Assembly (NCBI RefSeq): GCF_007858435.1
Contig: NZ_VIGW01000003.1
Location: 496,001-560,000 of the forward strand
From: Tsukamurella asaccharolytica
GTDB taxonomy: Bacteria; Actinomycetota; Actinomycetes; Mycobacteriales; Mycobacteriaceae
Reading direction: 5' to 3'
Length of the DNA: 64,000 nucleotides
Part shown: piece by piece, positions 38,653-46,744 of the stretch
Numbering within the stretch: the first letter of the stretch is position 1
Layout: every line of letters starts with the position of its first letter
Notes under the pieces: generated by a model
Told to the model about the DNA's origin: nothing
Seen by the model: only the letters and a program-made list of their open reading frames with translations
Databases searched by the model: none
Made by a program: the position numbers and the translations under genes

Positions 38653-39225
38653 ATGGACAGGCCGAGAGAATCTGTGCAGAATTTGAGCATGGTCAACCCA
38701 CCCGGCAAGCCTGGCCCTCACGGCAGTCACGCCAGCAGCCGAGCCCGCGCCGAGAAGGCGCTGCGCCTGCGCTCGATGGGGCGGACCTGGCAGGAGATCG
38801 CGGACACGTTGGGGTTCCGTTCCCGGAGCGGGGCCGAGCAGGCGGTGACCCGGCTCATCAAGGCGCGGGGTCCGGTCAACCTCGAAGAAGACCGAGCCAC
38901 GTCCACCGAGATGCTGCGCGTGCTCAAGTCCACGCTGTCCACTCGGTTCGTGGCCGCCGTGGCGAACGGCGACGACGACATGGTGCTCCGGTACGCCAAA
39001 GAGCTGCGAGCCCTCGACGGCCAGCACTCGAAGCTCAACGGCACCGCCGTGCCTGAGACCCACAAGCACGACGTGACCCTCGGTAGGTCGCCGGATGAAG
39101 CACTCGCCGCCGCACGTGATGCCGCGCTCGCGGCCCTGGAAGCCCGACGCCCACTGAGCGGGGGCATCGCGGTCGCGGCCCCCGCCATCGAACCTGAGCC
39201 CCTGGAAGCCGAGGTAGTCGAATGA
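38653..39225 (+). CDS. HTH protein, possible small terminase subunit
   Basis: A protein of 190 residues from ATG 38653, or 178 from ATG 38689. The segment KALRLRSMGRTWQEIADTLGFRSRSGAEQAVTRLI is a clear helix-turn-helix. The middle is helical (LRVLKSTLSTRFVAAVANGDDDMVLRYAKELRALDGQ), and the C-terminus is Ala/Pro/Glu-rich and disordered. An N-terminal HTH, a helical oligomerisation part and a position upstream of a large terminase fit a small terminase subunit, but a regulator is equally possible. It overlaps the next gene by 4 bp. Confidence 0.65.
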   Translation: MDRPRESVQNLSMVNPPGKPGPHGSHASSRARAEKALRLRSMGRTWQEIADTLGFRSRSGAEQAVTRLIKARGPVNLEEDRATSTEMLRVLKSTLSTRFVAAVANGDDDMVLRYAKELRALDGQHSKLNGTAVPETHKHDVTLGRSPDEALAAARDAALAALEARRPLSGGIAVAAPAIEPEPLEAEVVE

Positions 39226-39680
39226 TGAACGACGCCGATGTGGTCAACGCCGCGTTCGACGTGCAAGCGGAGATGACGGCGGGCACGCTGAGCGCCGCCA
39301 CGCTGGAGCGCGAGCTGCTCGAGACGATGCGGTCCCAGTTCGGCACCGTGGGAGCTGGACCTGGCGACCCGCTCTGGTCGCTCCACCTGGACGTGGCGCG
39401 CCAGTTCATCGCCGCCGGTGGCCTGACCTCGGGCGAGCTGCGCGAGTGGCTGAGCGTGCGCCTGCGGGCCGAGAACGGCGGGGAGCTACCCGAGGGCTCG
39501 ACGCCGACGACCGAGCCAGACGAGGCCGCGCCGGTTGCACTGCTCGGCGTCGTGGAGCCCGCGCCGGAACCCGACGACGACCTGGGCGACCTTCCCGAGT
39601 CCGTGCTGGCCGACGCCGAGGCGGCGGCTCAGGCTGTCATCGACCGGTATCGCGCCGGACTGAGCGGGGTGACCGAATGA
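39222..39680 (+). CDS. Hypothetical protein of the packaging-type operon
   Basis: A 152-residue acidic protein that starts in an ATGA overlap and ends in another. The first half (LEREL LETMRSQFG, then PLWSLHLDVARQFIAAGGLTSGELREWLSVRLR) is helical and compact; the second half is Pro/Glu/Asp-rich. I recognise no family. Tight coupling to the genes on both sides suggests a function with the terminase genes. Confidence 0.7.
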   Translation: MMNDADVVNAAFDVQAEMTAGTLSAATLERELLETMRSQFGTVGAGPGDPLWSLHLDVARQFIAAGGLTSGELREWLSVRLRAENGGELPEGSTPTTEPDEAAPVALLGVVEPAPEPDDDLGDLPESVLADAEAAAQAVIDRYRAGLSGVTE

Positions 39681-40016
39681 GCCTGTTGCGCCGCCTACGG
39701 TCCCGAACCGCTCGACCCGCGCCTGAGCACCTCGACGCCGTTCCGACGCCGCAGCGGCCCGCACAGCGCCAGGGCGGGGTGTCCAACGCTCACCCCGCGC
39801 CCACACCGGACGCGGTGCCGTCCGACGTACGCGATGCCGACCCACTGGCCGAGCACCACTTCGGCTCCCAGTTCCGAGTACGCCGAGACCACGACGAGGT
39901 ACTTGCCGACCGGCTCGGGCCGCGTGCAGTGGACGCTCGAGGGCCGAGGCGGGGCGCGGGCGCGCGCCGCCCGGCACCTCGGTGTCGATGAAGTGCTGTT
40001 CGGCCGGGAGCCGTGA
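39677..40016 (+). pseudogene. Small gene with an apparent frameshift
   Basis: The open frame from ATG 39677 (MSLLRRLRSRTARPAP...) is coupled by ATGA to the gene before and would run to 39991. From about 39834 the codons of another frame become better: they have G or C in nearly all third positions and read TTRYLPTGSGRVQWTLEGRGG to a natural stop at 40016 (LGVDEVLFGREP). The likely ancestral product is a single protein of about 112 residues with a frame change between about 39800 and 39850. A separate 60-residue gene from ATG 39834 is the alternative. No family is recognised. Confidence 0.5.
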
Positions 40017-40110
40017 TGACCGCCAGCCGCACGTCCAGTTTGAGTACACCCATACTCGACGCCAGCCGGTCCCGGTCGAGGCGTACAAATGAAGTCCATA
40101 TCGGGGTTGA

Positions 40111-40139
40111 TTGACACATGTCCAGCAACCCTATAGATT
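40111..40139 (+). promoter_or_regulatory. Strong promoter of the resolvase-terminase unit
   Basis: TTGACA at 40111-40116 and TAGATT at 40134-40139 are separated by 17 bp, inside an unusually AT-rich stretch for this genome. A transcript would start near 40146, about 26 bp before the resolvase ATG and its GGAGG site. It is the best-looking housekeeping-type promoter in the element. Confidence 0.7.
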
Positions 40140-40171
40140 CTAGGTGTACACATCGGCACCTGGAGGCACCC

Positions 40172-40717
40172 ATGCGCGTTGGCTACCAACGAGTCTCGAC
40201 CATCGACCAGAACACCGAGCGCCAGCTCGACGGCATCGAGGTAGAGCGCACGTTCACCGACAAGGCCAGCGGCAAGACCGCTGACCGGCCCGCGCTCACC
40301 GAGGCACTGGGCTTCGTTCGTGAGGGCGACACCCTCGTGGTGCACAGCATGGACCGGCTGGCTCGCAACGTCGAAGACCTCCGGCGCATCGTGCGCGAGC
40401 TGACCGAGCGCGGGGTGCGCGTCGAGTTCGTCAAGGAGGCAATGACCTTCACGGGCGAGGACTCCCCGATGAACAACCTCATGCTGACGATGCTCGGCGC
40501 GGTGGCCGAGTTCGAGCGGTCGCTGATCCTGGAGCGCCAGCGGGAGGGCATTGCCGTAGCTAAGGCTCGGGGCGCATACAAGGGGCGCACGCCCAAGCTC
40601 ACCGACGAGCAGGCCACCGAGCTGCGCGCTCGTCTGGCTGGCGGCGAGTCCCCCGCCGCGCTGGCTCGCGAGTACAACGTCGCACGTCAGACCGTCTACA
40701 ACTACCGAGCGGGGTAA
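40172..40717 (+). CDS. Small serine recombinase (resolvase/invertase)
   Basis: A 181-residue recombinase of the Tn3-resolvase/Hin type. The nucleophilic serine is Ser9 in RVGYQRVSTIDQN, with the catalytic arginine region VHSMDRLARNVEDLRRI and the E-helix FERSLILERQREGIAVAKARGAYKGR. The C-terminal HTH lies near 145-180 (AALAREYNVARQTVYNYRAG). ATG 40172 has GGAGG 5 bp upstream; the earlier start at 40118 lies before the promoter's predicted start of transcription. It may resolve multimers of the excised circle, invert a segment, or be a passenger. Confidence 0.93.
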   Translation: MRVGYQRVSTIDQNTERQLDGIEVERTFTDKASGKTADRPALTEALGFVREGDTLVVHSMDRLARNVEDLRRIVRELTERGVRVEFVKEAMTFTGEDSPMNNLMLTMLGAVAEFERSLILERQREGIAVAKARGAYKGRTPKLTDEQATELRARLAGGESPAALAREYNVARQTVYNYRAG

Positions 40718-40720
40718 CTC

Positions 40721-42208
40721 ATGAGCGCACGGACCATCGACCGGACCCGAGCCCTGATCGCCGCCCGTGCGCTCCGAGCGGCACGCCGTCGCGTGCCCGC
40801 ACCGGGACCGGCGCAGCTCGCCCGCCGCCTCGATCCCTCGTACGTCATCACGCCCACCATCGCGATGCTGTCCGACCTCGCCGTGCGGTCGGTGCGTGAG
40901 CGGTCGCAGCGCGACATCGTGAGCACCCCGCCGAGGTCCGGCAAGTCCCGGCTGCTGGCGGTGTGGACCACCGTCTGGGCACTGGCCGACGACCACGACC
41001 GCGAGGTCGTGCTGGTCTCTTACAGCGATGAACTTGCAACCGCCCACGGCCGGGAGGCCCGCCAGCTCATCACCGAGCACAGCACCGAGCTGGGCATCGC
41101 CGTCGCCTCCGACAAGAGCGCCGCCGGTCGCTGGCGCATCGAGGGCGCGCGCGGGGGCCTGCTCGCCACCGGCATCAACTCGGGCGTGACCGGCTTCGGC
41201 GCGGACATGCTCGTGCTGGACGACGTGACCAAGGACGCCGCCGAGGCCGAGTCCGAGGCCCACCGAACCCGCGTGCTCCGCGAGTACCGGTCCACGCTGA
41301 GTACGCGCCTGCACGCGGGGGCGTCCACGTTGGTGGTTGGCACCAGGTGGCATGAACACGACCTCATCGGCTCGCTGCTCACCGACGAGCCGGGCGCGTG
41401 GCGGCACACGAACATCCCCGCCGTGGCCGAGACGGGCGTACCCGACGCCCTCGGCCGCGCGCCCAGCCAGGCGCTCACCAGCGCGCTGGGATTCGACGCC
41501 GAGCACTTCGCGAGCGCCCGCCGCACCGCTGGCGAGCGCGTCTGGTGGAGCCTGTACGAGGGCGTACCTACCGCGCCCGAGGGCGGCCTGGTCCAGCGTT
41601 CGTGGTTCGACTCGTGGCGTCTCGCCGCCGCCCCGTCGAACCCTGTCCGCACCGTCGTGGCCGTCGATCCCAGCGACAGCGGCTCCGGCGACAGCGCGGG
41701 CATCGTGGCCGCGTCCGTGACCGGCGAAGGCGTGGTCGCGCTCATCGCTGACCGGTCGGCACCCATGACCTCGGACGCCTGGGCCAGGACCGCGCTGGAG
41801 CTGGCGGTGGAGGTCGGCGCATCGGAGGTCGCGGTCGAGGCGTTCTCGGCGCGAGAGACGTACCGGCGCGTCATGTCGGAAGCCATCGACCGGCACCGTC
41901 GCAGGCACCCCGACACCGCACCCATCCGGGTCACGATGTGGCCTGAGCGGGGTCGAGGCGCGATGGGCGACGCGCTCGCCCGCAGCGGTGCGATGTTGCA
42001 GGCGTTCGAGGTCGGCACGCTACGGATCGCCGGGCACCTGCCCCGGTTCGAGCAACAGGCGCTGCGCTGGCAGCGGGGGCAGCACCAGCCCGATAGCCTC
42101 GCCGCTGCCGTGATCGCGCACGACGTGCTCGCGCCCGCGCGCGGCATGACGCTCGGCCTACCGAGTGGCCCCGCCGCGCTCCGGCTGCTGGCCCGCCGGA
42201 TCGGCTAG
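40721..42208 (+). CDS. terL: Phage terminase large subunit
   Basis: A 495-residue packaging motor-nuclease. The ATPase half has Walker A TPPRSGKSR near 69-77, Walker B MLVLDDV near 163-169 and the coupling motif VVGTRWHEHDLIG near 206. The RNase H-like nuclease half begins TVVAVDPSDSGSGDSAGIV, with the first catalytic Asp near 316, and ends with a probable Asp in QHQPDSLAAAVIAHD. It begins 3 bp after the resolvase stop. It is full length with all motifs, yet no portal gene follows, which is the normal neighbour. Confidence 0.92.
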   Translation: MSARTIDRTRALIAARALRAARRRVPAPGPAQLARRLDPSYVITPTIAMLSDLAVRSVRERSQRDIVSTPPRSGKSRLLAVWTTVWALADDHDREVVLVSYSDELATAHGREARQLITEHSTELGIAVASDKSAAGRWRIEGARGGLLATGINSGVTGFGADMLVLDDVTKDAAEAESEAHRTRVLREYRSTLSTRLHAGASTLVVGTRWHEHDLIGSLLTDEPGAWRHTNIPAVAETGVPDALGRAPSQALTSALGFDAEHFASARRTAGERVWWSLYEGVPTAPEGGLVQRSWFDSWRLAAAPSNPVRTVVAVDPSDSGSGDSAGIVAASVTGEGVVALIADRSAPMTSDAWARTALELAVEVGASEVAVEAFSARETYRRVMSEAIDRHRRRHPDTAPIRVTMWPERGRGAMGDALARSGAMLQAFEVGTLRIAGHLPRFEQQALRWQRGQHQPDSLAAAVIAHDVLAPARGMTLGLPSGPAALRLLARRIG

Positions 42209-42364
42209 GGCGGGGTACACCACCCACACGCCGACGGGGCCGCGCAACCGCTTCACGTGAAACAGACATGCCCTACCGGTGTCGGTGAATTACCCACGGC
42301 CACAGCACAATACCGACTCTTGCCCGTAGTGTGAACGGCCATCAGTGTGGCAACGTGATGCACC
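42209..42364. other. Gap between terL and the next HTH gene
   Basis: This 156-bp stretch has lower GC than its surroundings and contains a near-palindromic CACGTGAAA segment, but no clear promoter, hairpin or gene. The next unit may start here. Confidence 0.3.
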
Positions 42365-42601
42365 GTGAGCACGGAACGAGCACCGCACACGACGGACGAC
42401 GGGACCACCGACGACGACAGCCCCCGCTACTCGACCGCCGACGCGGCGGCGTACCTCGGAACTTCCGTGTGGACGATCCGACGATACGCGGGCGAGGGCG
42501 CCCTTCGCGGGTACCGCATCGGTTCGTCCAAGCGGGGTCAGCTCCGCTTTCGACGCGCCGACCTCGACGCGCTGCTCACGGACGCGCGGGGGCGCGCATG
42601 A
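42365..42601 (+). CDS. Excisionase-family HTH protein
   Basis: A 78-residue protein starting with GTG. The segment RYSTADAAAYLGTSVWTIRRYAGEGALRGYRIGSSKRGQLRFRRADLDALL is a textbook HTH_17/excisionase domain, preceded by a disordered acidic N-terminus. It may be the directionality factor for the serine integrase or a regulator of the genes that follow. It overlaps the next gene by 4 bp. Confidence 0.82.
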   Translation: MSTERAPHTTDDGTTDDDSPRYSTADAAAYLGTSVWTIRRYAGEGALRGYRIGSSKRGQLRFRRADLDALLTDARGRA

Positions 42602-43049
42602 TCACGTTGCTCGCTCCTCGCACGTCGTGGCTCCACCTGTTCCACCCCGCCAACCTCCTCGGGCCTCGGGGAAAGACGCACCACGACATGACCAGCACGA
42701 CGAACCACCGCACCACGGCCAGCAGCCCGTCCACCGACATCGACACGTCGCTGTTCCCGAGCGACCCCGCCCCCGAGCTGGTCGCGGAGGCGAAGGCCGC
42801 CGTCCTCACCGCGCTCGCTGCCTCGCCCGACGCGGTGATCGACCGCGCCTACCTCGCCCGCACGCTCCCCGGCCGCCTCACCGATCCCGTACGCCGGGTG
42901 GGGTCGCGCCCCTCTGCGCCGCGATCTGGTTCCTGCACTGCACCGACCGCGCCAGCGTCGTTCACGTCGGCACCCGAACGCTGCTGATAGGCGACTCGCT
43001 CATCCCGCCGCGCGATGAGCCCCGCGTCCGCCCCTACCTGGTGGCCTAA
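42598..43049 (+). pseudogene. Hypothetical gene with an apparent frameshift
   Basis: The gene starts in an ATGA overlap (or at ATG 42688, MTSTTNHRTT). Its codons are of normal quality to about 42890 (AEAKAAVLTALAASPDAVIDRAYLARTLPGRLTDP). There the good frame changes: GVAPLCAAIWFLHCTDRASVV and VHVGTRTLLIGDSLIPPRDE continue to the stop at 43049, while the original frame runs in poor codons to 42987. The switch point lies in GGGTGGGGTC, a G-rich run where a one-base error or a -1 slip is plausible. No family is recognised. Confidence 0.6.
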
Positions 43050-43080
43050 GCCCACCGATCATCCGAGAGAAGGAACCACC

Positions 43081-43764
43081 ATGAAGGTCATTCGCGGCAG
43101 CCGCCGACGCCCGATGGCACTGGAAGTTCGACCGGCCGCGCTCACGCAAGACCAGCAGCGCCACCGTCGGCGCACCCACCAGTTGCACACCCTCGACGGC
43201 GCGTTCGACCTCGCTGACGAGGTGACCGCCGTCGTGGGGCCGGTCGCCGCTGCCCTCGCCAGCGAGCCCCGCCCCACCAGCGGCGCAGCGCGCGAGGCGG
43301 TGGAGACCATCGCCGCCGCCGTGGACCAGCTCGCACGCGAGGTGGGCGACATGGTTGCCGATCACCGTAGCCGCGCCGCAACGGTCGGTAACCGAGGTGC
43401 TGCCCGCAGCGCCGTCCGTGAGCTGGTGCGCCGTCCCGTCCCTGTCGTCTCCGACGACGAGCTGCGCGACGGTTCCTGGGCGGGGTCGCTGGCCGAGTTC
43501 GTCGCACCCCTGGGCACACCGCTGGCCCAGATTCTCGGCGCTGCCGCCCTCGACCGCACCCGGGTACCGGTCGAGTCGGACGCTGTGATCGACGCGCTGC
43601 GGGCGGTGGACAGGGAGGTGCGGACGCTGGAGCGCAGCATCGACACCGCCCGAGCCTGGCGGTCCAGCCTGCCCAGCCGCGAGCCCGCACCCAAGCGAGA
43701 CATGTCCGGCGTGATCGCGGAACTTGACCGCCTCGGCATCGCCCACCGAGACCTCACCGCCTGA
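43081..43764 (+). CDS. Helical protein upstream of the capsid-like gene
   Basis: A 227-residue protein with AGAAGGA 7 bp before the ATG. The N-terminus is very basic; the rest is helical with heptad-like spacing (FDLADEVTAVVGPVAAAL; AREAVETIAAAVDQLAREVGDMVADH), a loop, then AVIDALRAVDREVRTLERSID. No family is recognised. Its place directly before a capsid-like gene would suit a scaffolding protein, but this is only positional inference. Confidence 0.65.
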   Translation: MKVIRGSRRRPMALEVRPAALTQDQQRHRRRTHQLHTLDGAFDLADEVTAVVGPVAAALASEPRPTSGAAREAVETIAAAVDQLAREVGDMVADHRSRAATVGNRGAARSAVRELVRRPVPVVSDDELRDGSWAGSLAEFVAPLGTPLAQILGAAALDRTRVPVESDAVIDALRAVDREVRTLERSIDTARAWRSSLPSREPAPKRDMSGVIAELDRLGIAHRDLTA

Positions 43765-43824
43765 CGCCGCAGGAACCCCGAGAATCACGTACGCGGCACT
43801 GCCGCACTGAGAGGAAAACGCACC

Positions 43825-44619
43825 ATGACCGCCCCCACGCAGCCGCAGGCGCTGCTCCCCATCGAGTTCGACCCGCCGTTGCTCAACCCCGCGCCCGGTG
43901 GCCTCTACGCCGCGACGAGGTTCGTCTCCGACAGCACCACCGAGGTGCCGCGTTGGCTCGCGTCCGGCGTGCTGGTGCGCCCGCGCATCGGCAACTACGG
44001 CGGAGGCGAGTCCGTGGGCATCTGGGATGCGCCGTGGTGCGACACGACGCCCACCCAGCGCAAGGAGGGCGAGCGACCGGGCCTGTTGGACCCGTTCACG
44101 CCCGCGACCGTCTGGGCGTACGCGGACGCCTGCGATATGACCGAGCCCGAGCGGTCGGTGGTCGAAGCCCGCGCACTCCAGAACCTCCGGCTCATCGAGC
44201 CGACGTTGGTCGAGCGCGAGTTCGCCGCCCGGCTGCTCATCGACGCGGGCACCCCGGTGGCAGCGCCGGACCTCGTGCGCGCCATCGGGCACCTGGAGGG
44301 CCTGTTCGCCAAGACGAACACCCTGGGCCTGATCCACCTGAACCCCGAGCTGCTCGCGGAGCTGGCGCACCTGAACCTCGTGGTGCGCGACGGCTCCGGC
44401 TTCGCCAAGTCCCCGGCCGGACACACGTACGTCCTGGGCGGTGGCTACGTCGCCGGTCTCGGCCGCACCCTCGTGGCCACCTCGCAGACGTTCGGGTGGC
44501 GCGACCAGCCGGTCACCCGCGAGGCGCTGGAGCCCCGCGAGGGCGAGTACGCCGTCATCGCGGAACGCTCGGTGGTCGTCGGCTACGAGGCCAACCTCGG
44601 CGCGGTCACCGCCGCGTAG
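43825..44619 (+). CDS. Capsid-like phage structural protein
   Basis: A 264-residue protein. Its layout resembles small actinophage capsid proteins: a beta-rich start (LLNPAPGGLYAATRFV), an internal VEREFAARLLIDAG segment, an alpha-helical stretch AIGHLEGLFAKTNTLGLIHLNPELLAELA, a glycine-rich VLGGGYVAGLG, and a C-terminal strand EYAVIAERSVVVGYEANLGAVTA like the A-domain end of such proteins. The assignment is from remembered pattern and needs structure prediction. A GAGAGG precedes the ATG. A hairpin follows the gene. Confidence 0.6.
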   Translation: MTAPTQPQALLPIEFDPPLLNPAPGGLYAATRFVSDSTTEVPRWLASGVLVRPRIGNYGGGESVGIWDAPWCDTTPTQRKEGERPGLLDPFTPATVWAYADACDMTEPERSVVEARALQNLRLIEPTLVEREFAARLLIDAGTPVAAPDLVRAIGHLEGLFAKTNTLGLIHLNPELLAELAHLNLVVRDGSGFAKSPAGHTYVLGGGYVAGLGRTLVATSQTFGWRDQPVTREALEPREGEYAVIAERSVVVGYEANLGAVTAA

Positions 44620-44652
44620 CGCGGCGCAAGAACTTGTCGGCGCAGCGCGCGT

Positions 44653-44684
44653 ACGGGCGGGCGGCCTTTGGGCGGGCCGCCCGT
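44653..44684 (+). terminator. GC-rich hairpin after the capsid-like gene
   Basis: ACGGGCGG pairs with CCGCCCGT over eight bases, with further GC pairing inside, in the 190-bp gap before the metalloprotease gene. No uridine tract is present. Confidence 0.5.
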
Positions 44685-44809
44685 CGCCAACGCAGCGCGC
44701 CCGGCGAGAAGCAGGCGCGGGGGTCGCGGTCTCACAACCGGCGGCGCTGGTTTCGGACCGGCCGCCTGCTCCCGCGCCTGCACCCCACCCCCGATCAGGA
44801 GGCAAGACC

Positions 44810-45547
44810 ATGCAGTTCACGAGCGGACCCGAGTACCGCGCGGTGGCAACCCCGCCGCGTACGCCTGCCGCGCCTGCCCGTAGCGCCACCGCGCGCGCCA
44901 GCGAGGCGGGGGCGAGCACCAGCCCCGGCGCGGACCGTACGCGCCGCAACGTGGCACCTGCGGCGGGCGCGAGTGCGCGCCGGTACAGAGGCGGGGTGCC
45001 TACGCCCACCGTCGCGCGAGTCGATCCCCGGCTACGGGCGGCTGCATTCCATGAGGTCGGCCACGCGGTGGTCGCCACCGTGCTCGGTGGTCGCATCCAC
45101 CGTGCTGTCCTGACGCCCGACGATCCTGCCACGGCGGGGCACTGCTCGTACGACGACCTACCAGCCGCGCATGACCCCGCCATCACCTACGCGGGGCCGT
45201 ACGCGGAGACCTACGCCGCAGTCGGTGGCCCGCCCACCGCGCGCAAGGTGCGCGACACGCTGCTCCGCAACCACCAGGACCACGCCAGCCTCGTGGCCGC
45301 CGGTGACCCGCGCCCCGCCGAGGTACCGAGGATCGTGGCGACGACGTGGCAGGCCATCGACGGGCTCGCCCGCCTGCTCTACCGCGAGATGACCATCAGC
45401 CAGGCCGACGTGGACGCCGCGCTGGGTCTCCCCGACGGTGAGCGCAACCCCGAGGCGCGCGAGCACGCCCTCGCCGCCATACGTGCGGGGTCGGTACCGG
45501 GCACGTTCGAGGTCACCTCACCACGCCTGACCGACTGGAAGCTGTAG
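44810..45547 (+). CDS. HExxH metalloprotease-like protein (M41/FtsH-protease-like, without ATPase)
   Basis: A 245-residue protein. Residues 1-70 are basic and disordered; AAFHEVGHAVVATVLGG (zinc ligands H81 and H85, catalytic E82) is followed by RAVLTPDDPATAGHCSYD, a helix AGPYAETYAAVGG, and a helical C-terminus. This order is that of the FtsH peptidase domain, but there is no AAA ATPase attached. AGGAGG lies 8 bp before the ATG. It could mature capsid or scaffold proteins, or attack a host or helper-phage protein. Confidence 0.75.
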   Translation: MQFTSGPEYRAVATPPRTPAAPARSATARASEAGASTSPGADRTRRNVAPAAGASARRYRGGVPTPTVARVDPRLRAAAFHEVGHAVVATVLGGRIHRAVLTPDDPATAGHCSYDDLPAAHDPAITYAGPYAETYAAVGGPPTARKVRDTLLRNHQDHASLVAAGDPRPAEVPRIVATTWQAIDGLARLLYREMTISQADVDAALGLPDGERNPEAREHALAAIRAGSVPGTFEVTSPRLTDWKL

Positions 45548-45554
45548 CGACGGC

Positions 45555-46277
45555 CTACACGCCCGGCGGCGGGGGAATCGGCGCGGTGTGCTCGGTCCAC
45601 TGCGTCCCGTCCCAGTAACGCAGCAGCCCCGGCGTGCCGTGGGGGTCCGCGTGCCAACCAGCGGGTGGCAGCGTCGGCGGAAGCGGCGGTGACGCTGGCA
45701 CGGCCTCGGCTTGGTCCTGGGCTCCCACTTCAATCGGGGTCGCGGTCTCAGCCTTCTTGTCGGCCAGCTTGATCGCGTGCTTGAGCTCTCGATCTCGGTC
45801 CTGCCACGCTCGAATCTCCGCCGTACCGGCCCAACGATTTCGGGATGCCTTGTGCGCGGCCCGTTGTTCTCGAAGCTCCTCGGCATAGTCGCGCGCCTGC
45901 TCCGGCGTCATACCGGAGATGTTTCGCGCCTCTTCCGCCTTGCGCTCCATGCTTTCCTGCACAAGGGCGCGGGAGGTAGGTTTCGCGGGCTGCTGCGCCT
46001 GTGGCGTTTGCGCTACCGGTGCCTGCGCTGACGGTGCGCTCGGCGGCCCCCACAGCTTCGGGCTATCGGTCGGCTTGTTCACCGACCCGCAGCCGGAGCA
46101 GCGGAGCTTGCGCCGCGCGGCCGCTGCACCGATCAGGCCGACGGGACCGACCAGCACAGCACCGATTGCGGCCTTGCCGATCATCCCCGCGCCGGATCGC
46201 CCCGCGCTCAGGTTGATGCTGCCGCACTTCCAACAGCGAAGCCGACCGTCGGCATCAATCTGGACCTCTTCGCTCAC
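45555..46277 (-). CDS. Zinc-ribbon and DUF2510 protein
   Basis: A 240-residue protein. Two CxxC pairs (C15/C18 and C60/C63) flank a hydrophobic glycine-rich segment (GMIGKAAIGAVLVGPVGLIGAAAA), forming a zinc ribbon interrupted by a membrane-like hairpin. A charged coiled coil (about 105-175) follows, and the C-terminus LPPAGWHADPHGTPGLLRYWDG is a DUF2510 domain. DUF2510 proteins are usually membrane-associated in actinobacteria. It starts with GTG and is divergent from the XRE regulator. Confidence 0.8.
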   Translation of the reverse strand: MSEEVQIDADGRLRCWKCGSINLSAGRSGAGMIGKAAIGAVLVGPVGLIGAAAARRKLRCSGCGSVNKPTDSPKLWGPPSAPSAQAPVAQTPQAQQPAKPTSRALVQESMERKAEEARNISGMTPEQARDYAEELREQRAAHKASRNRWAGTAEIRAWQDRDRELKHAIKLADKKAETATPIEVGAQDQAEAVPASPPLPPTLPPAGWHADPHGTPGLLRYWDGTQWTEHTAPIPPPPGV

Positions 46278-46341
46278 CGGGCATCACCTCGGAACGAGCC
46301 GCCGACCGCCGACAAGACCGGATTCTTGATCATGCCGGAAT

Positions 46342-46373
46342 GCTACTTATCAGTCTGTAGACCTACAAGTAGC
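46342..46373. promoter_or_regulatory. Nested palindromic operator upstream of the XRE gene
   Basis: GCTACTT (46342-46348) and AAGTAGC (46367-46373) form an outer inverted repeat, and TGTAG-AC-CTACA (46356-46367) forms an inner one. They lie in a short AT-rich gap between the divergent DUF2510 and XRE genes, where the XRE protein probably controls both. Confidence 0.65.
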
Positions 46374-46396
46374 AGGTCGGCAGAGTCGATGGCGCT

Positions 46397-46615
46397 ATGG
46401 AAGGCGACCTACAGCGCACCCTCGGGCGCAACTTGCGTGCGTATCGGGCCGAGCGGGCGCTGAGCCAAGAAGCCTTCGCAGACGTGCTCGGCGTCCACCG
46501 CACCTACATGGGCGGGCTGGAACGCGGCGAGCGCAACCTGACGTTGCGGTCGGTCGAGAAGATCGCCGACACCCTCCAGCTCGATCCGCTGGTGCTGCTG
46601 CGCGACGAAGGCTGA
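46397..46615 (+). CDS. XRE-family transcriptional regulator
   Basis: A 72-residue Cro/C1-type HTH protein (LRAYRAERALSQEAFADVLGVHRTYMGGLERGERNLTLRSVEKIA) with almost nothing outside the DNA-binding domain. It is the best candidate for the maintenance repressor of the element, or for control of the neighbouring membrane proteins. The nested palindrome just upstream is its probable operator. Confidence 0.88.
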   Translation: MEGDLQRTLGRNLRAYRAERALSQEAFADVLGVHRTYMGGLERGERNLTLRSVEKIADTLQLDPLVLLRDEG

Positions 46616-46744
46616 CCGCGCGGCGCGAACGCACGCGGGCGGCTCCGCATTTCTGGATTTTTCCGACGAGAAGTTTTGTCAGTGCGCAGCTCTAGACTCC
46701 GCGCTAGGCGCGCCCGCCGGGTGCCCCGGATCGAGGATGTCAAC

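Noticed and set aside
43953-45113. Plus-strand 386-codon frame over the capsid-like and protease genes
   Set aside because: Arg-rich shadow crossing a terminator and two better genes with ribosome-binding sites.
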